A DNA stretch of 37,546 bases, from assembly GCA_944331805.1 (NCBI GenBank), contig CALVIS010000007.1:1-37546 (forward strand). The letters are read 5' to 3'. This document shows, piece after piece, positions 8,535 to 15,915 of this stretch. The position numbers and the translations under genes were made by a program. This stretch comes from an uncultured Bacilli bacterium (GTDB taxonomy: Bacteria > Bacillota_I > Bacilli_A > RF39 > UBA660). The notes below the pieces were generated by a model. The model did no database searches. It worked only from the letters and a program-made list of their open reading frames with translations, and had not been told where the DNA came from. Each line of letters starts with the position of its first letter. The stretch's first letter is position 1.

Positions 8535-9143
8535 ATGACAAAAGGGAGTGCTAGAAAAGCAGTAATAAAGCATGAGGAAGTGTCAAGTTGGGTTTATATT
8601 TTATTACTTACAGCAGTTGCTATTTTAGGATGGGTTTTAGGTAAATTTGATTTACAAATAGGTAAAGCTACATTAACTTTAGCAGTATTTGCCTATCCTT
8701 TTAGATATTTTATTGCAAATATTATAACAAAGAAATATGGCTATAAAGAGACTATGAATGGTATAAGTTATTCAGCATGCTTAATGCTTTTATTTATGAT
8801 TGTTTCAAGTCTTTTAGGAGAACATAATGTGGATTATGTTCCTGTAACTGGAGAAGTATTTGCATATTTAGCTAGTCAAATGATTAACTTAACTATTTAT
8901 TATTATTTATATATGAATACAGAAGGTAATAAGTTAGCAATCCTTGCTACTTATATATTTGCTATGTTAGTAGATAATTTAATAAGTATGTTATTTATAA
9001 GTAGAATGACTATAGTAGATGCATTCTGGAGAACATATTTTGTAACTATTTTAATAGAAACAATTATATCTATAATACTAATTAACTTTGATGAAAAGAA
9101 AGTATTACCAGCAGCACCTAGAAGAAAAAGAAAAAAGAAATGA
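8535..9143 (+). CDS. VUT-family / YhhQ-like queuosine precursor transporter-like membrane protein
   Basis: A 202-aa membrane protein with about six hydrophobic segments. The signature is that of the YhhQ/VUT family: FAYPFRYFIANIITKKYG near residue 60 and FAMLVDNLISM near residue 150, which align with the family's (T)DxxxExxG and QxxDT regions. Family members import the queuosine precursors preQ0/preQ1; some are only 'vitamin uptake transporter'-like. queA is encoded far downstream in this window, which fits but proves nothing. The C-terminus is a basic tail (RRKRKKK). It ends in TGA overlapping the ATG of the next gene (ATGA, 9140-9143), so the two are translationally coupled. That coupling to a prepilin is odd for a nucleobase transporter. 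Confidence 0.7.
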   Translation: MTKGSARKAVIKHEEVSSWVYILLLTAVAILGWVLGKFDLQIGKATLTLAVFAYPFRYFIANIITKKYGYKETMNGISYSACLMLLFMIVSSLLGEHNVDYVPVTGEVFAYLASQMINLTIYYYLYMNTEGNKLAILATYIFAMLVDNLISMLFISRMTIVDAFWRTYFVTILIETIISIILINFDEKKVLPAAPRRKRKKK

Positions 9144-9532
9144 GTAAAGGATTTACTTTAATAGAAATGCTAGCTACTATAATAATATTAGGTATATTAG
9201 TTACAATAGTATTATTTAGTGCAAATAAGTTAATTACATCTAGTAATTTAGAATATTATAATACTAGCGAAAAGATGATGATACTAGCAAGTAAAGATTA
9301 CTTTGCAGATTATAGAAGTTACCTACCTAAAGAAGTAGGTGAAAATACTAGAGTATTACTAAGTGCTCTAGTTTTAGAAGAATATATTGATATGATAAAA
9401 GATGTTAATGATAATGATTGTAATACTACTAAGAGTTATGTAGAAGTAGAAAAGACAAGTTCTAAAGATTATTTATATAAAGCACATCTAGTATGTGATA
9501 AAGCAGGTTATGAAACTAAGGATGGGGAGTAA
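9140..9532 (+). CDS. Type IV prepilin-like (ComGC-like) protein
   Basis: This 130-aa protein has a class III signal: MSKG|FTLIEML, with the conserved Glu at mature position 5 and a continuous hydrophobic helix (about residues 5-28). A prepilin peptidase would cut after Gly4. The remainder is a short polar domain with two cysteines (NDCN and LVCDKAGY). The start overlaps the stop of the transporter gene by 4 bp and the gene ends 3 bp before the next start, so the three are co-translated. A second prepilin with the same C...VC-GY pattern sits at 15905, between uvrC and mutL. No pilus ATPase or peptidase is in the window. Confidence 0.85.
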   Translation: MSKGFTLIEMLATIIILGILVTIVLFSANKLITSSNLEYYNTSEKMMILASKDYFADYRSYLPKEVGENTRVLLSALVLEEYIDMIKDVNDNDCNTTKSYVEVEKTSSKDYLYKAHLVCDKAGYETKDGE

Positions 9533-9535
9533 AGT

Positions 9536-11149
9536 ATGGATAAGACAAGAAAAAAATATATAGTATTAGTAATAGTAACAATAGTAATAAGTGTAATAGC
9601 ATTAATAGGTGCTAGTTATGCTCTACTTACTATGACTATAGAAGGTGATAAGAAGATTACTTTAACAGCAGGGATATTAAAGGTTGACTTTGAAGAAGGA
9701 GATAATATTAATTTAGAAAACACAGCTCCTATGACAGATACTCAAGGTCAAAAGACTACACCTTATACATTTACTATAACTAATACTGGTAATATAAATG
9801 CATATTATCATGTATCTTTAGAAGAAGAGGCTACTAATACATTAGCTAACTCTTATTTAAAGATGAGACTAACTAATAATCAAGGATATGATAGTGGAGT
9901 AGTTAAAGTAAGTAGTTATGGAACAGGTACATTTAATATAAAGAGTGAAGAAACCCTAGAACCAGAAGATACTGTTACATATACTTTATGGATGTGGTTA
10001 GATAATGATGCGGATAATAGTGCTCAAGGAAAAGAATATAAGAGTAAGATAGTAGTAACAAGTTATGATAGAGAACAAAAGTCTTTAGCATTAAAACAAA
10101 TACTTGAAGATAATGAACTACAAGAAGGACCTGAAGATATGTTTAATTATGCAAGTAATGGAAACTATTTAGATATGAGTTCTGGTCCACAAAATAATCC
10201 AGAGTATGTAACAAATGGATTATATAGCATTGAAGATGAAGATGGAACAAGTTACTATTTTAGAGGAAATGTAAATAATAACAATGTACAGTTTGGAGAA
10301 TATACAAGTGATTATTATGTTTATCAAGGTAATAACACTAATATTTATCAAAGTGAATCTAGTTGTACTGAAGCAGGTAATAGTAGTTGTACTCAAGTAA
10401 AGTTGGCAAGTGCCGGAGATAAGATGTATTGGAAGATTATAAGAATTAATGGAGATGGAAGTTTAAGATTAATATATAATGGAACAAGTGCAAATCCAGA
10501 TAATAGTGATTTAGCACATTCTTATGTAGTAGGAATAAGTCCATATAATTTAGAGTATAATGATTCAAAATACACAGGATATACCTATGATAATGGAACA
10601 GATAGTTTTATAAAGAAAGAAGTAGATACATGGTATAAAAACACATTAGGAAGTAGTGGTTATGATAGTAAAGTAATAGGAGGCAGATTCTGTAGTGATA
10701 GTAGTGGATATAAAAAAGACACTGACTATGGTTTTCCTTCTATGAATTTTAATGTTTTTGCAAGTTATGATAGATTAGGACAATTAGCAACAGGATATAC
10801 AAAAGAAAATAGTCCAACTTTGAAGTGTCCTGTTACAAGTGAAAGTTATGGGGGAAGTTATAGATTAAAAGCAGGACTAATAACGGCAGATGAATTAGTT
10901 TTAGGAGGAGAAAATTCTGGAGTAACAACAGATAGTTATTTAAATCCTGGGGATTCTGAAATGTATTATTGGAGTATGACGCCGGCCGTTTTCGATTATG
11001 GTGGTGCTTTTGTTTGGTATGGGTTTGATGGCCTCGTCATCGACGGTGTAGGTGGCGACTTTGCCGTCCGTCCAGTTATCAATGTGACCACTGAAAACGG
11101 GTTTACATCTGGAGATGGGACTTTAGAAAATATTTATGTGATTTCTTAG
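9536..11149 (+). CDS. TasA/camelysin-like surface protein with C-terminal, probably DGR-diversified domain
   Basis: The N-terminus has a basic start, a hydrophobic segment (about 9-30) and a GASYALLTM junction like SipW-processed TasA/camelysin proteins. A beta-rich TasA-like domain follows to about residue 180 (TFTITNTGNINAYYHVSL). A linker of ~100 residues leads to the C-terminal module beginning MYWKIIRINGDGSLRLIY (about 295) and containing paired cysteines. Residues 479-517 run from WSMTP through VWYGFDG to AVRPVINV. This has the layout of C-type-lectin-fold DGR target tails. Of the 29 codons 484-512, 26 end in C or T; this stretch is 53% GC with only 8 A in 87 bases, in a gene otherwise very A-rich. 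GGGGAG (9524-9529) is the ribosome site. The protein is probably anchored or assembled on the cell surface as a binding protein. The DGR call rests on composition and layout. Confidence 0.8.
   Translation: MDKTRKKYIVLVIVTIVISVIALIGASYALLTMTIEGDKKITLTAGILKVDFEEGDNINLENTAPMTDTQGQKTTPYTFTITNTGNINAYYHVSLEEEATNTLANSYLKMRLTNNQGYDSGVVKVSSYGTGTFNIKSEETLEPEDTVTYTLWMWLDNDADNSAQGKEYKSKIVVTSYDREQKSLALKQILEDNELQEGPEDMFNYASNGNYLDMSSGPQNNPEYVTNGLYSIEDEDGTSYYFRGNVNNNNVQFGEYTSDYYVYQGNNTNIYQSESSCTEAGNSSCTQVKLASAGDKMYWKIIRINGDGSLRLIYNGTSANPDNSDLAHSYVVGISPYNLEYNDSKYTGYTYDNGTDSFIKKEVDTWYKNTLGSSGYDSKVIGGRFCSDSSGYKKDTDYGFPSMNFNVFASYDRLGQLATGYTKENSPTLKCPVTSESYGGSYRLKAGLITADELVLGGENSGVTTDSYLNPGDSEMYYWSMTPAVFDYGGAFVWYGFDGLVIDGVGGDFAVRPVINVTTENGFTSGDGTLENIYVIS
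10982..11074 (+). other. Putative DGR variable region (VR)
   Basis: Coding positions for P483 to P513. Runs of NNY codons (GCC GTT TTC GAT TAT GGT..., then GGC CTC GTC ATC GAC GGT) and strong adenine depletion on the coding strand fit template AAY codons randomised by adenine-specific mutagenic reverse transcription. Apparently fixed codons include TGG (W494), GGC (G499) and GTC CGT CCA (V511-P513). The following GTTATCAATGTGACC (11075-11089) would be in the place of the homing-initiation end. No matching template repeat is seen in the window. Confidence 0.65.
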
Positions 11150-11156
11150 GTAGAAT

Positions 11157-11182
11157 GAGGCAAATGACTCCTCATTTGCCTC
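11157..11182 (+). other. Perfect 11-bp hairpin/cruciform just after the putative DGR target
   Basis: GAGGCAAATGA (11157-11167), loop CTCC, TCATTTGCCTC (11172-11182). It starts 8 bp after the stop codon. No T-run follows (GTGGGATTAAAC), so it is not a usual intrinsic terminator. A hairpin with a 4-nt loop downstream of the VR is a known target-recognition element in DGRs. Confidence 0.7.
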
Positions 11183-11207
11183 GTGGGATTAAACTGTATC
11201 TGAGTAA

Positions 11208-11315
11208 CGGACAGTTTTAGTTAAAACATTGAAAAATAAGGAAAAAGTATATATAAAAGTACGACCAATAGTGTATGAATTGGTAACAGTGATGATAAAA
11301 ATAGAAAAAGTGTAA
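11208..11315 (+). pseudogene. Possible relic of a repeat-type surface-protein C-terminus
   Basis: An in-frame stretch without a start (stop at 11205, stop at 11313) encodes RTVLVKTLKNKEKVYIKV, then RPIVYELV and a KIEKV end. The pattern 'L-K-x-K-x-x-Y-x-x-V-R' followed by a short basic strand resembles the end of bacterial fibronectin III-like repeats. It runs straight into a strong terminator, as a real gene end would. The evidence is weak: the stretch is 35 codons long and lacks an N-terminus. Confidence 0.25.
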
Positions 11316-11342
11316 CTTTTGGTATCATAAGTTACACTTTTT
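11305..11342. terminator. Strong bidirectional terminator
   Basis: AAAAAGTGTAACTT (11305-11318) and AAGTTACACTTTTT (11329-11342) form a perfect 14-bp stem with a 10-nt loop; the A and T ends serve both strands. It ends + strand transcription from the surface-protein operon. For the minus strand it lies just downstream of the transposase relic. Confidence 0.85.
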
Positions 11343-11391
11343 AGTATAAATTAAACCACGACAAAAAGAACTTTAGTAGTTTAAAAATTTT

Positions 11392-12093
11392 TTAAATATC
11401 ATAAAGAGTAAAAGAAAAGGGGAGCCTAATGTATTTCGAGGAATTAAAAGCTAGATGAAATAGAGTAAGTCCTGTATTAAATAAAGACATTACTCTTTTC
11501 TTTACTCTTATACCATTTTCTATAAAATATTTATGAGTAGTAATTTTAACAGTTTTATAACAACTATTATTTTTAGAATAGTCTGCCCCTAATATAGTTA
11601 AATAAAGAGTAGAAAAACAAACAAGAGTATACATAGAAGTAAAATAATCTAAGTCTGCTTTAACAACAGATTCAATATAAAAGCCATTAGATTTTTGATT
11701 TTTAAATACTGATTCAATAGCACCAAAACGATAACCATAATCTTTAATGGCTCTTTTAGTAGAACCATTAGTAACAATAATCCAGGGTTCACTAACACCA
11801 TCCGTTTTACTTATAACAATATTAGTTTTATAAGAGTTATCAGTAAGTAAAATGTCATTAAAAGATTGAGAATGATATTTATAAGGTTTAATTTCATCTA
11901 AAAATTTCCAAACTTTATGTCCTTCTTTTTAATCTAATACAATAAGTATGACCTAAAGAGTCAATGTGTTGTAAAATAGTAGTAGAATTAAACCATCTAT
12001 CAGCTTATCAGCAAGAAATATTAGTTTATAAGAAGAATCAAATAAAGAAGAAACGTAAGGAATACTTTCTCTTCTTTTAATTGTTTCAAACAT
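11392..12093 (-). pseudogene. IS4-family transposase relic, 5'-truncated and frameshifted
   Basis: The longest open piece (11392-11634 and onward to about 11928 in the same frame) gives the C-terminal third of a DDE transposase, including WIIVTNG and the IS4 signature region Y-G-Y-R...E-S-V-F-K-N-Q-K (the Y-R-E-K pattern). Reading upstream on the minus strand, the frame is broken twice. One break is an extra A near 11930 (IRLK-KEGHKVWKF). The other is an 8-bp tandem duplication near 11998-12014 (TATCAGCT TATCAGC on the + strand) that splits LAD from RWFNSTTILQHIDSLGH. The first recognisable codon is ATG at 12093, but the catalytic N-terminal half is missing. It cannot be functional. It marks this stretch as a mobile-element graveyard. 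Confidence 0.8.
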
Positions 12094-12107
12094 ATATCAA
12101 AAATATA

Positions 12108-12136
12108 TTGACACAATCTATCTATCATGATACATT
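12108..12136 (+). promoter_or_regulatory. Promoter of Rpn-like gene copy 1
   Basis: TTGACA (12108-12113), 17 bp, TACATT (12131-12136). The sequence from TTGACACAATCTATCTAT onward is repeated almost exactly before the second Rpn gene at 27023-27051. A leader of about 220 nt follows. It is AT-rich, with a Shine-Dalgarno-like AAAGGAGG near 12171-12178 not followed by a start codon, and a small hairpin TTCTC-CTA-GAGAA near 12248. Confidence 0.75.
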
Positions 12137-12360
12137 ATAGATATAAGAGGCGATACATAAAAGATGGGGAAAGGAGGTAAATTTAATTTTTTTAAAAAAG
12201 TATAGATTTTTAAAATTGAGAGTTTTTTTTGAAATGAATATTTAAAATTCTCCTAGAGAAAATATTAAATTGAGAGCCTATTTTCTTTGAATTTTAAAAA
12301 TTACCTTTTTGCAATCATTTATAGAGTATGCTATAAGTATTGCAGAAAGGAGGAATTTCC

Positions 12361-13293
12361 TTGTCTATTACAAAGAAAAGATTTGAAGAAATAGTAAATG
12401 AGTTAAGAAGAAAAGGAGAAGTTGTTCCTGCTACTTATGACTGTATATATAAAGCTATTATGAGAAACTGTCCTAAATATAGAGCAGATACTACATCTAA
12501 ATTAACAAGTGTATCTAAAGAGTTAATATTAAATACTTATAAAGAAATGAATACTGAGTATGTAATAGATAATGTTTTAGAAAAAGGTAAAGTATCAGAT
12601 GTTTTATTTAAAACAAAAGGCTATGTTTTTAACTTTGAGTTTAATAATAGAAAATGGAATGGCTTAATTGAGAGAAATGATGCTTATTTAGGTAAAATAA
12701 AAAATGATTTAATAAGAAAAGCGAAAAGTTATGCTAGTATGCCTAAAGTAATACAGATAAATATTAATAACTTTTATTGTTTCTTAAATAAGGAGAATCT
12801 ATTAGAATTTAAATCAAGAGATAAATATGGAATAATAGAAAGTGATAAATGGGGTAAAATATATGTTAATTTAAAATTAATAAGAGAAAAGTATGATAGA
12901 GGATTAAATTTAAGTAAATTAGAAAAAGAACTAGTAATATTAACTTTAACAAAAGTTGATGAGATTGACAAATTAGCGGAAGGAGACGAAGAACTTATGG
13001 AAGTTGCTAAAGAATTAAAAAGATTAACTAATGATGCATATACTATTGGACTATATGATGAAGAAGAGGAAAGAAGAAGAATAGAAAATAGTATAAAAAT
13101 TACTGCTAAAGAACAAGGTCTTAAACAAGGTCTTAAACAAGGTCTTAAACAAGGTCTTAAACAAGGTCTTAAACAAGGTGTTAGTAATGAAAAAAATTCT
13201 ATTGCTAAAAATCTTCTTAGTATGGGTATGCCAATAAAAGATATTATGAAAGCGACAGGGTTAAATAAGAATCAAATAACAATGTTGATGTAA
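12361..13293 (+). CDS. Rpn/YhgA-like PD-(D/E)XK nuclease family protein (copy 1)
   Basis: The 310-aa product resembles the 'PD-(D/E)XK nuclease family transposase'/Rpn proteins, DNA endonucleases linked to RecA-independent recombination and phage defence. The core shows VPATYDCIYKAIM (about 20-32), then SDVLF...YVFNFEFNNR, where Asp and Glu of the nuclease motif are present but Asn replaces the usual Gln/Lys. The C-terminus has a hydrophilic LKQG repeat tract and a small helix-turn-helix-like end (AKNLLSMGMPIKDIMKATGL) typical of the family. I choose TTG at 12361, because AAAGGAGG lies directly before it and the second copy has the same TTG. The apparent earlier TTG at 12340 overlaps the ribosome site. 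The second full copy is at 27278 and a tail fragment follows at once. Confidence 0.8.
   Translation: MSITKKRFEEIVNELRRKGEVVPATYDCIYKAIMRNCPKYRADTTSKLTSVSKELILNTYKEMNTEYVIDNVLEKGKVSDVLFKTKGYVFNFEFNNRKWNGLIERNDAYLGKIKNDLIRKAKSYASMPKVIQININNFYCFLNKENLLEFKSRDKYGIIESDKWGKIYVNLKLIREKYDRGLNLSKLEKELVILTLTKVDEIDKLAEGDEELMEVAKELKRLTNDAYTIGLYDEEEERRRIENSIKITAKEQGLKQGLKQGLKQGLKQGLKQGVSNEKNSIAKNLLSMGMPIKDIMKATGLNKNQITMLM
13117..13176 (+). repeat. Five perfect 12-bp tandem repeats coding for (GLKQ)n
   Basis: GGTCTTAAACAA is repeated five times without a mismatch (13117-13176), giving the GLKQ tract in the C-terminal linker of the Rpn-like protein. Copy 2 has only two divergent units (GIKQ, GVKQ). Perfect in-frame 12-mers invite slipped-strand length changes that alter linker length without a frameshift. 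Confidence 0.95.
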
Positions 13294-13567
13294 AGGAGAT
13301 GTTGAGTTAATGGAAGGTTGTGCTTCAAAGAGATTAAGTCTTGATATTAATACAGTAGGGTTTTATGATGAAGCGGAAGAGATGGAAAAAATGATGAATA
13401 GTCTTAAAGAAGAAGGAGAAATGCTAGGAGAGAAAAGGGGCATTAAAAAGGGCGCTAAAGAAAGAGAGAAATCTATTGCAAAGAATCTTCTTAAAGATGG
13501 ATTGCCTATTCCTAAAGTATGCGAATATACAGGCCTTTCAGAAAATCAAATAGCAAGATTAGTGTAG
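13289..13567 (+). pseudogene. C-terminal fragment of a third Rpn-like gene
   Basis: An open frame from ATG 13310 gives an 85-aa product that matches only the end of the Rpn family: GFYDEAEEMEKMM aligns with TIGLYDEEEERR, then an EKRGIKKGAKE tract, then IAKNLLKDGLPIPKVCEYTGL. The 'ribosome site' before it, AAAGGAGATGTTGAGTT (13293-13309), is really fossil coding sequence: the same bases in copy 2 (27896-27912) encode KGDVEL. The fragment therefore arose by recombination or deletion that removed the first 200 or so codons. It might still be translated as a small helix-turn-helix-like peptide, but it has no nuclease core. Confidence 0.75.
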
Positions 13568-13574
13568 ATTAATT

Positions 13575-14062
13575 ATGGGTGGAGCATTATATTGTAGTGT
13601 CGCTCTTTCTTTAAGAGTTACTAGACCTTTAGGTCTTTTTGAAGATGGTTATTTTAGTGATGGAGATATTAAAAATATTCAAGATCTATATTTAGAAATA
13701 TCATCAAAAATAGATTTAACACTAATTCTTTCTATTTGCTAGATGTCCTAGATTATAATTATCCTAAAGAAAAGTGGAAAATCTATTTAGATAAGAATAA
13801 GGAAAATGTTGTTAATATGGAAGAGCCTAAAGAAACTAGAGTAATGGATTGTACTAGAGAAGAAGAACATAATTTTTCATTTCTTTTAAAGCATCATTGT
13901 AAACATTACAATGAATATAGACTTGGTATAAAGCCTTTTAAAGTATTTATGGATTTTCACCCAATAGAGGATAATATAATTTGTCTATTAAATTGGTTTA
14001 AGAAAGATTACTTTGCGAATCCTTTAAATGGAGCTTTAATATTTCATAATTATAGGATTTAA
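13575..14062 (+). pseudogene. Unknown gene split by a single-base frameshift
   Basis: The first frame, from ATG 13575, encodes MGGALYCSVALSLRVTRPLG and continues to stop at 13742. The second is open to TAA at 14062 and holds YNYPKEKWKIYLDKN and FKVFMDFHPIEDNIICLLNW. One extra A in the A5 run at 13706-13710 joins them as EISSKNRFNTNSFYLLDVLD, giving a plausible protein of about 162 aa. No ribosome site is evident before 13575, so the true 5' end may also be lost. I do not recognise the family. It lies between Rpn debris and uvrC and has a good terminator after it. Confidence 0.55.
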
Positions 14063-14088
14063 CTTGTAAAAATAATAAATGTAGTCTA

Positions 14089-14118
14089 AAATAAGTTATG
14101 TAAAATAACTTATTTTTT
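14089..14118 (+). terminator. Terminator before uvrC
   Basis: AAATAAGTTAT (14089-14099) and ATAACTTATTT (14105-14115) form an 11-bp stem with a GTAAA loop, followed by TTT. Confidence 0.7.
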
Positions 14119-14136
14119 AGTTGGGTGTTGGTAATT

Positions 14137-15915
14137 ATGAAAGACTTTAAAGAAAAATTAAAACTTGTTCCAGAACTGCCTGGAAGTTATCAGATGAAAG
14201 ATAAAAATGGTTATATTATCTATGTAGGTAAAGCTAAGAATTTGAAGAGGCGTGTCAGTAGCTACTTTAGAGGTAATGTAACAGGAAAGACTGCAATGCT
14301 TGTACAAGATATAGATGACTTTGAATATATTGTAACTGATAGTGAATTAGAAAGCTTAATACTTGAAATAAATCTAATTAAAAAATATGATCCTAAATAT
14401 AATATCTTACTTAAAGATGATAAAAGTTATCCTTATATAGAGCTTACGAGTGAATTGTATCCTAGACTTAGAGTAGTTAGAAATGTTAAAAGAAAGAAAA
14501 AAGACCATAAATTATTTGGCCCTTATCCTAATGTTACCGCAGCACGTAAAACAGTCAATATGATTAATCGTTTATATCCCTTAAGAAAGTGTGAGAAATT
14601 ACCTAAGAAAGAATGCCTTTATTACCATATAAATGAATGTTTAGGCTACTGCATTAAAGATATAGATAAAGATACTATTAAATCTATGACTGATGAGATA
14701 ACTAGTTTTCTTAAAGGTAATAGTAGTTTTATTAAAGAGAAAATTACTAAAGAAATGGAAAAAGCAAGTAATGCTTTAAATTATGAGAAAGCTTTAGAGT
14801 TAAGAGAAATGTTAACTGATATAGATATAACTCTTACTAAACAAAAAATTGACTTAAAGAAAAACTATAATTTTGATATCTTTAACTATACAGTAGTAGA
14901 TAATTACTTATCAATAACAGTCTTTTTTATAAGAGAAGGAGTACTTTTTGGAAGGCACCATGAAACATTACAGACACTAGATAATGTTGTTGATGATATG
15001 GAAGAGTATATTATTAAATTTTATGATAAAAATATTCTTGCCCATGAAATATTAATACCTAATACTTTAAATGCTGAACTACTTAGTGAATATTTAAAAG
15101 TTAAAGTACATGTTCCTAAAAGGGGAGAGTTAAAGAAATTAGTTGACCTTGCCGAAGAAAACTCTAAAGTAGTTTTAAATGAAGAGTTAGAGACTCTTAA
15201 AAAAGATGATAATAAAAAAATGGAAGCTTTAAATGAGTTAAAAACACTTCTTGGAGTAGATAGTGTATCTCGTATGGAAAGCTTTGATAACTCTCATTTA
15301 TTTGGAACATACTATGTGGGAGCGATGGTTGTCTTTCGTGACTTTGAACCTTTAAAAAATGATTATCGTAAATATAAAATAAGTACGGATGTTAAAGATG
15401 ATTTAGGAGCGATGAGAGAAGTCTTATATAGGCGATATTATCGTGCGATTATGGAGAATGAAGTACTACCTGATTTAATAGTTATGGATGGAGGAGAAAC
15501 ACAAGTAAATGTCTGTAAAGAGATACTTTCTAGTTTGAACCTATCAATACCAATAATAGGACTTAAGAAAGATAGTCATCATCGTACTAATACAGTTATA
15601 GATAGTAATTATAAAGTCTTAGATATTAAAAGTGATAGTAATCTATTCCTTTATCTATCTAAAATTCAAGAAGAAGTTCATCGCTTTGCTATTTCTTATC
15701 ATCGTAATATTAAAAGTAAGGGGCTACTTTCTAGTTACTTAGATTTAGTACCAGGAATAGGAGAAGTTAGACGTAAAGAACTGCTTAAAAAGTTTGGTTC
15801 TATGAAAAAAATGAGGGAAGCCAGTATAGAAGATTTAAGTAAAATAGTAGGAGAAGTTGTTGCAAACAATCTTTATCAAGTTTTACATGAGGAGGATGAA
15901 AATAATGATGAATAG
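14137..15915 (+). CDS. uvrC: UvrABC excinuclease subunit C
   Basis: UvrC makes both incisions in nucleotide excision repair. The N-terminal GIY-YIG nuclease is clear: PGSYQMKD...YIIYVGKAKNLKRRVSSY (residues 12-43). The central UVR motif that binds UvrB lies around ITKEMEKASNALNYEKALEL (about 208-228). The RNase H-like second nuclease has FDNSH..G and DLIVMDGGETQVN. The C-terminus holds tandem helix-hairpin-helix units (LVPGIGEVRRKELLKKFGS). Length 592 aa is normal. A GTG at 14125 is in frame, but UvrC proteins begin close to KLKLVPELPG, so the ATG at 14137 is preferred. The downstream prepilin and mutL genes overlap or abut, making one operon. Confidence 0.96.
   Translation: MKDFKEKLKLVPELPGSYQMKDKNGYIIYVGKAKNLKRRVSSYFRGNVTGKTAMLVQDIDDFEYIVTDSELESLILEINLIKKYDPKYNILLKDDKSYPYIELTSELYPRLRVVRNVKRKKKDHKLFGPYPNVTAARKTVNMINRLYPLRKCEKLPKKECLYYHINECLGYCIKDIDKDTIKSMTDEITSFLKGNSSFIKEKITKEMEKASNALNYEKALELREMLTDIDITLTKQKIDLKKNYNFDIFNYTVVDNYLSITVFFIREGVLFGRHHETLQTLDNVVDDMEEYIIKFYDKNILAHEILIPNTLNAELLSEYLKVKVHVPKRGELKKLVDLAEENSKVVLNEELETLKKDDNKKMEALNELKTLLGVDSVSRMESFDNSHLFGTYYVGAMVVFRDFEPLKNDYRKYKISTDVKDDLGAMREVLYRRYYRAIMENEVLPDLIVMDGGETQVNVCKEILSSLNLSIPIIGLKKDSHHRTNTVIDSNYKVLDIKSDSNLFLYLSKIQEEVHRFAISYHRNIKSKGLLSSYLDLVPGIGEVRRKELLKKFGSMKKMREASIEDLSKIVGEVVANNLYQVLHEEDENNDE

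Noticed and set aside
10982..11074. GC-rich block as assembly chimera or foreign insertion
   Set aside because: The reading frame and conserved WSMTP...VRPVIN frame continue without a break, and the bias is specifically loss of A with NNY codons, not simply foreign composition.
11157..11182. Ordinary intrinsic terminator of the surface-protein gene
   Set aside because: No U-run follows the stem, and a strong terminator with T-run stands at 11305-11342.
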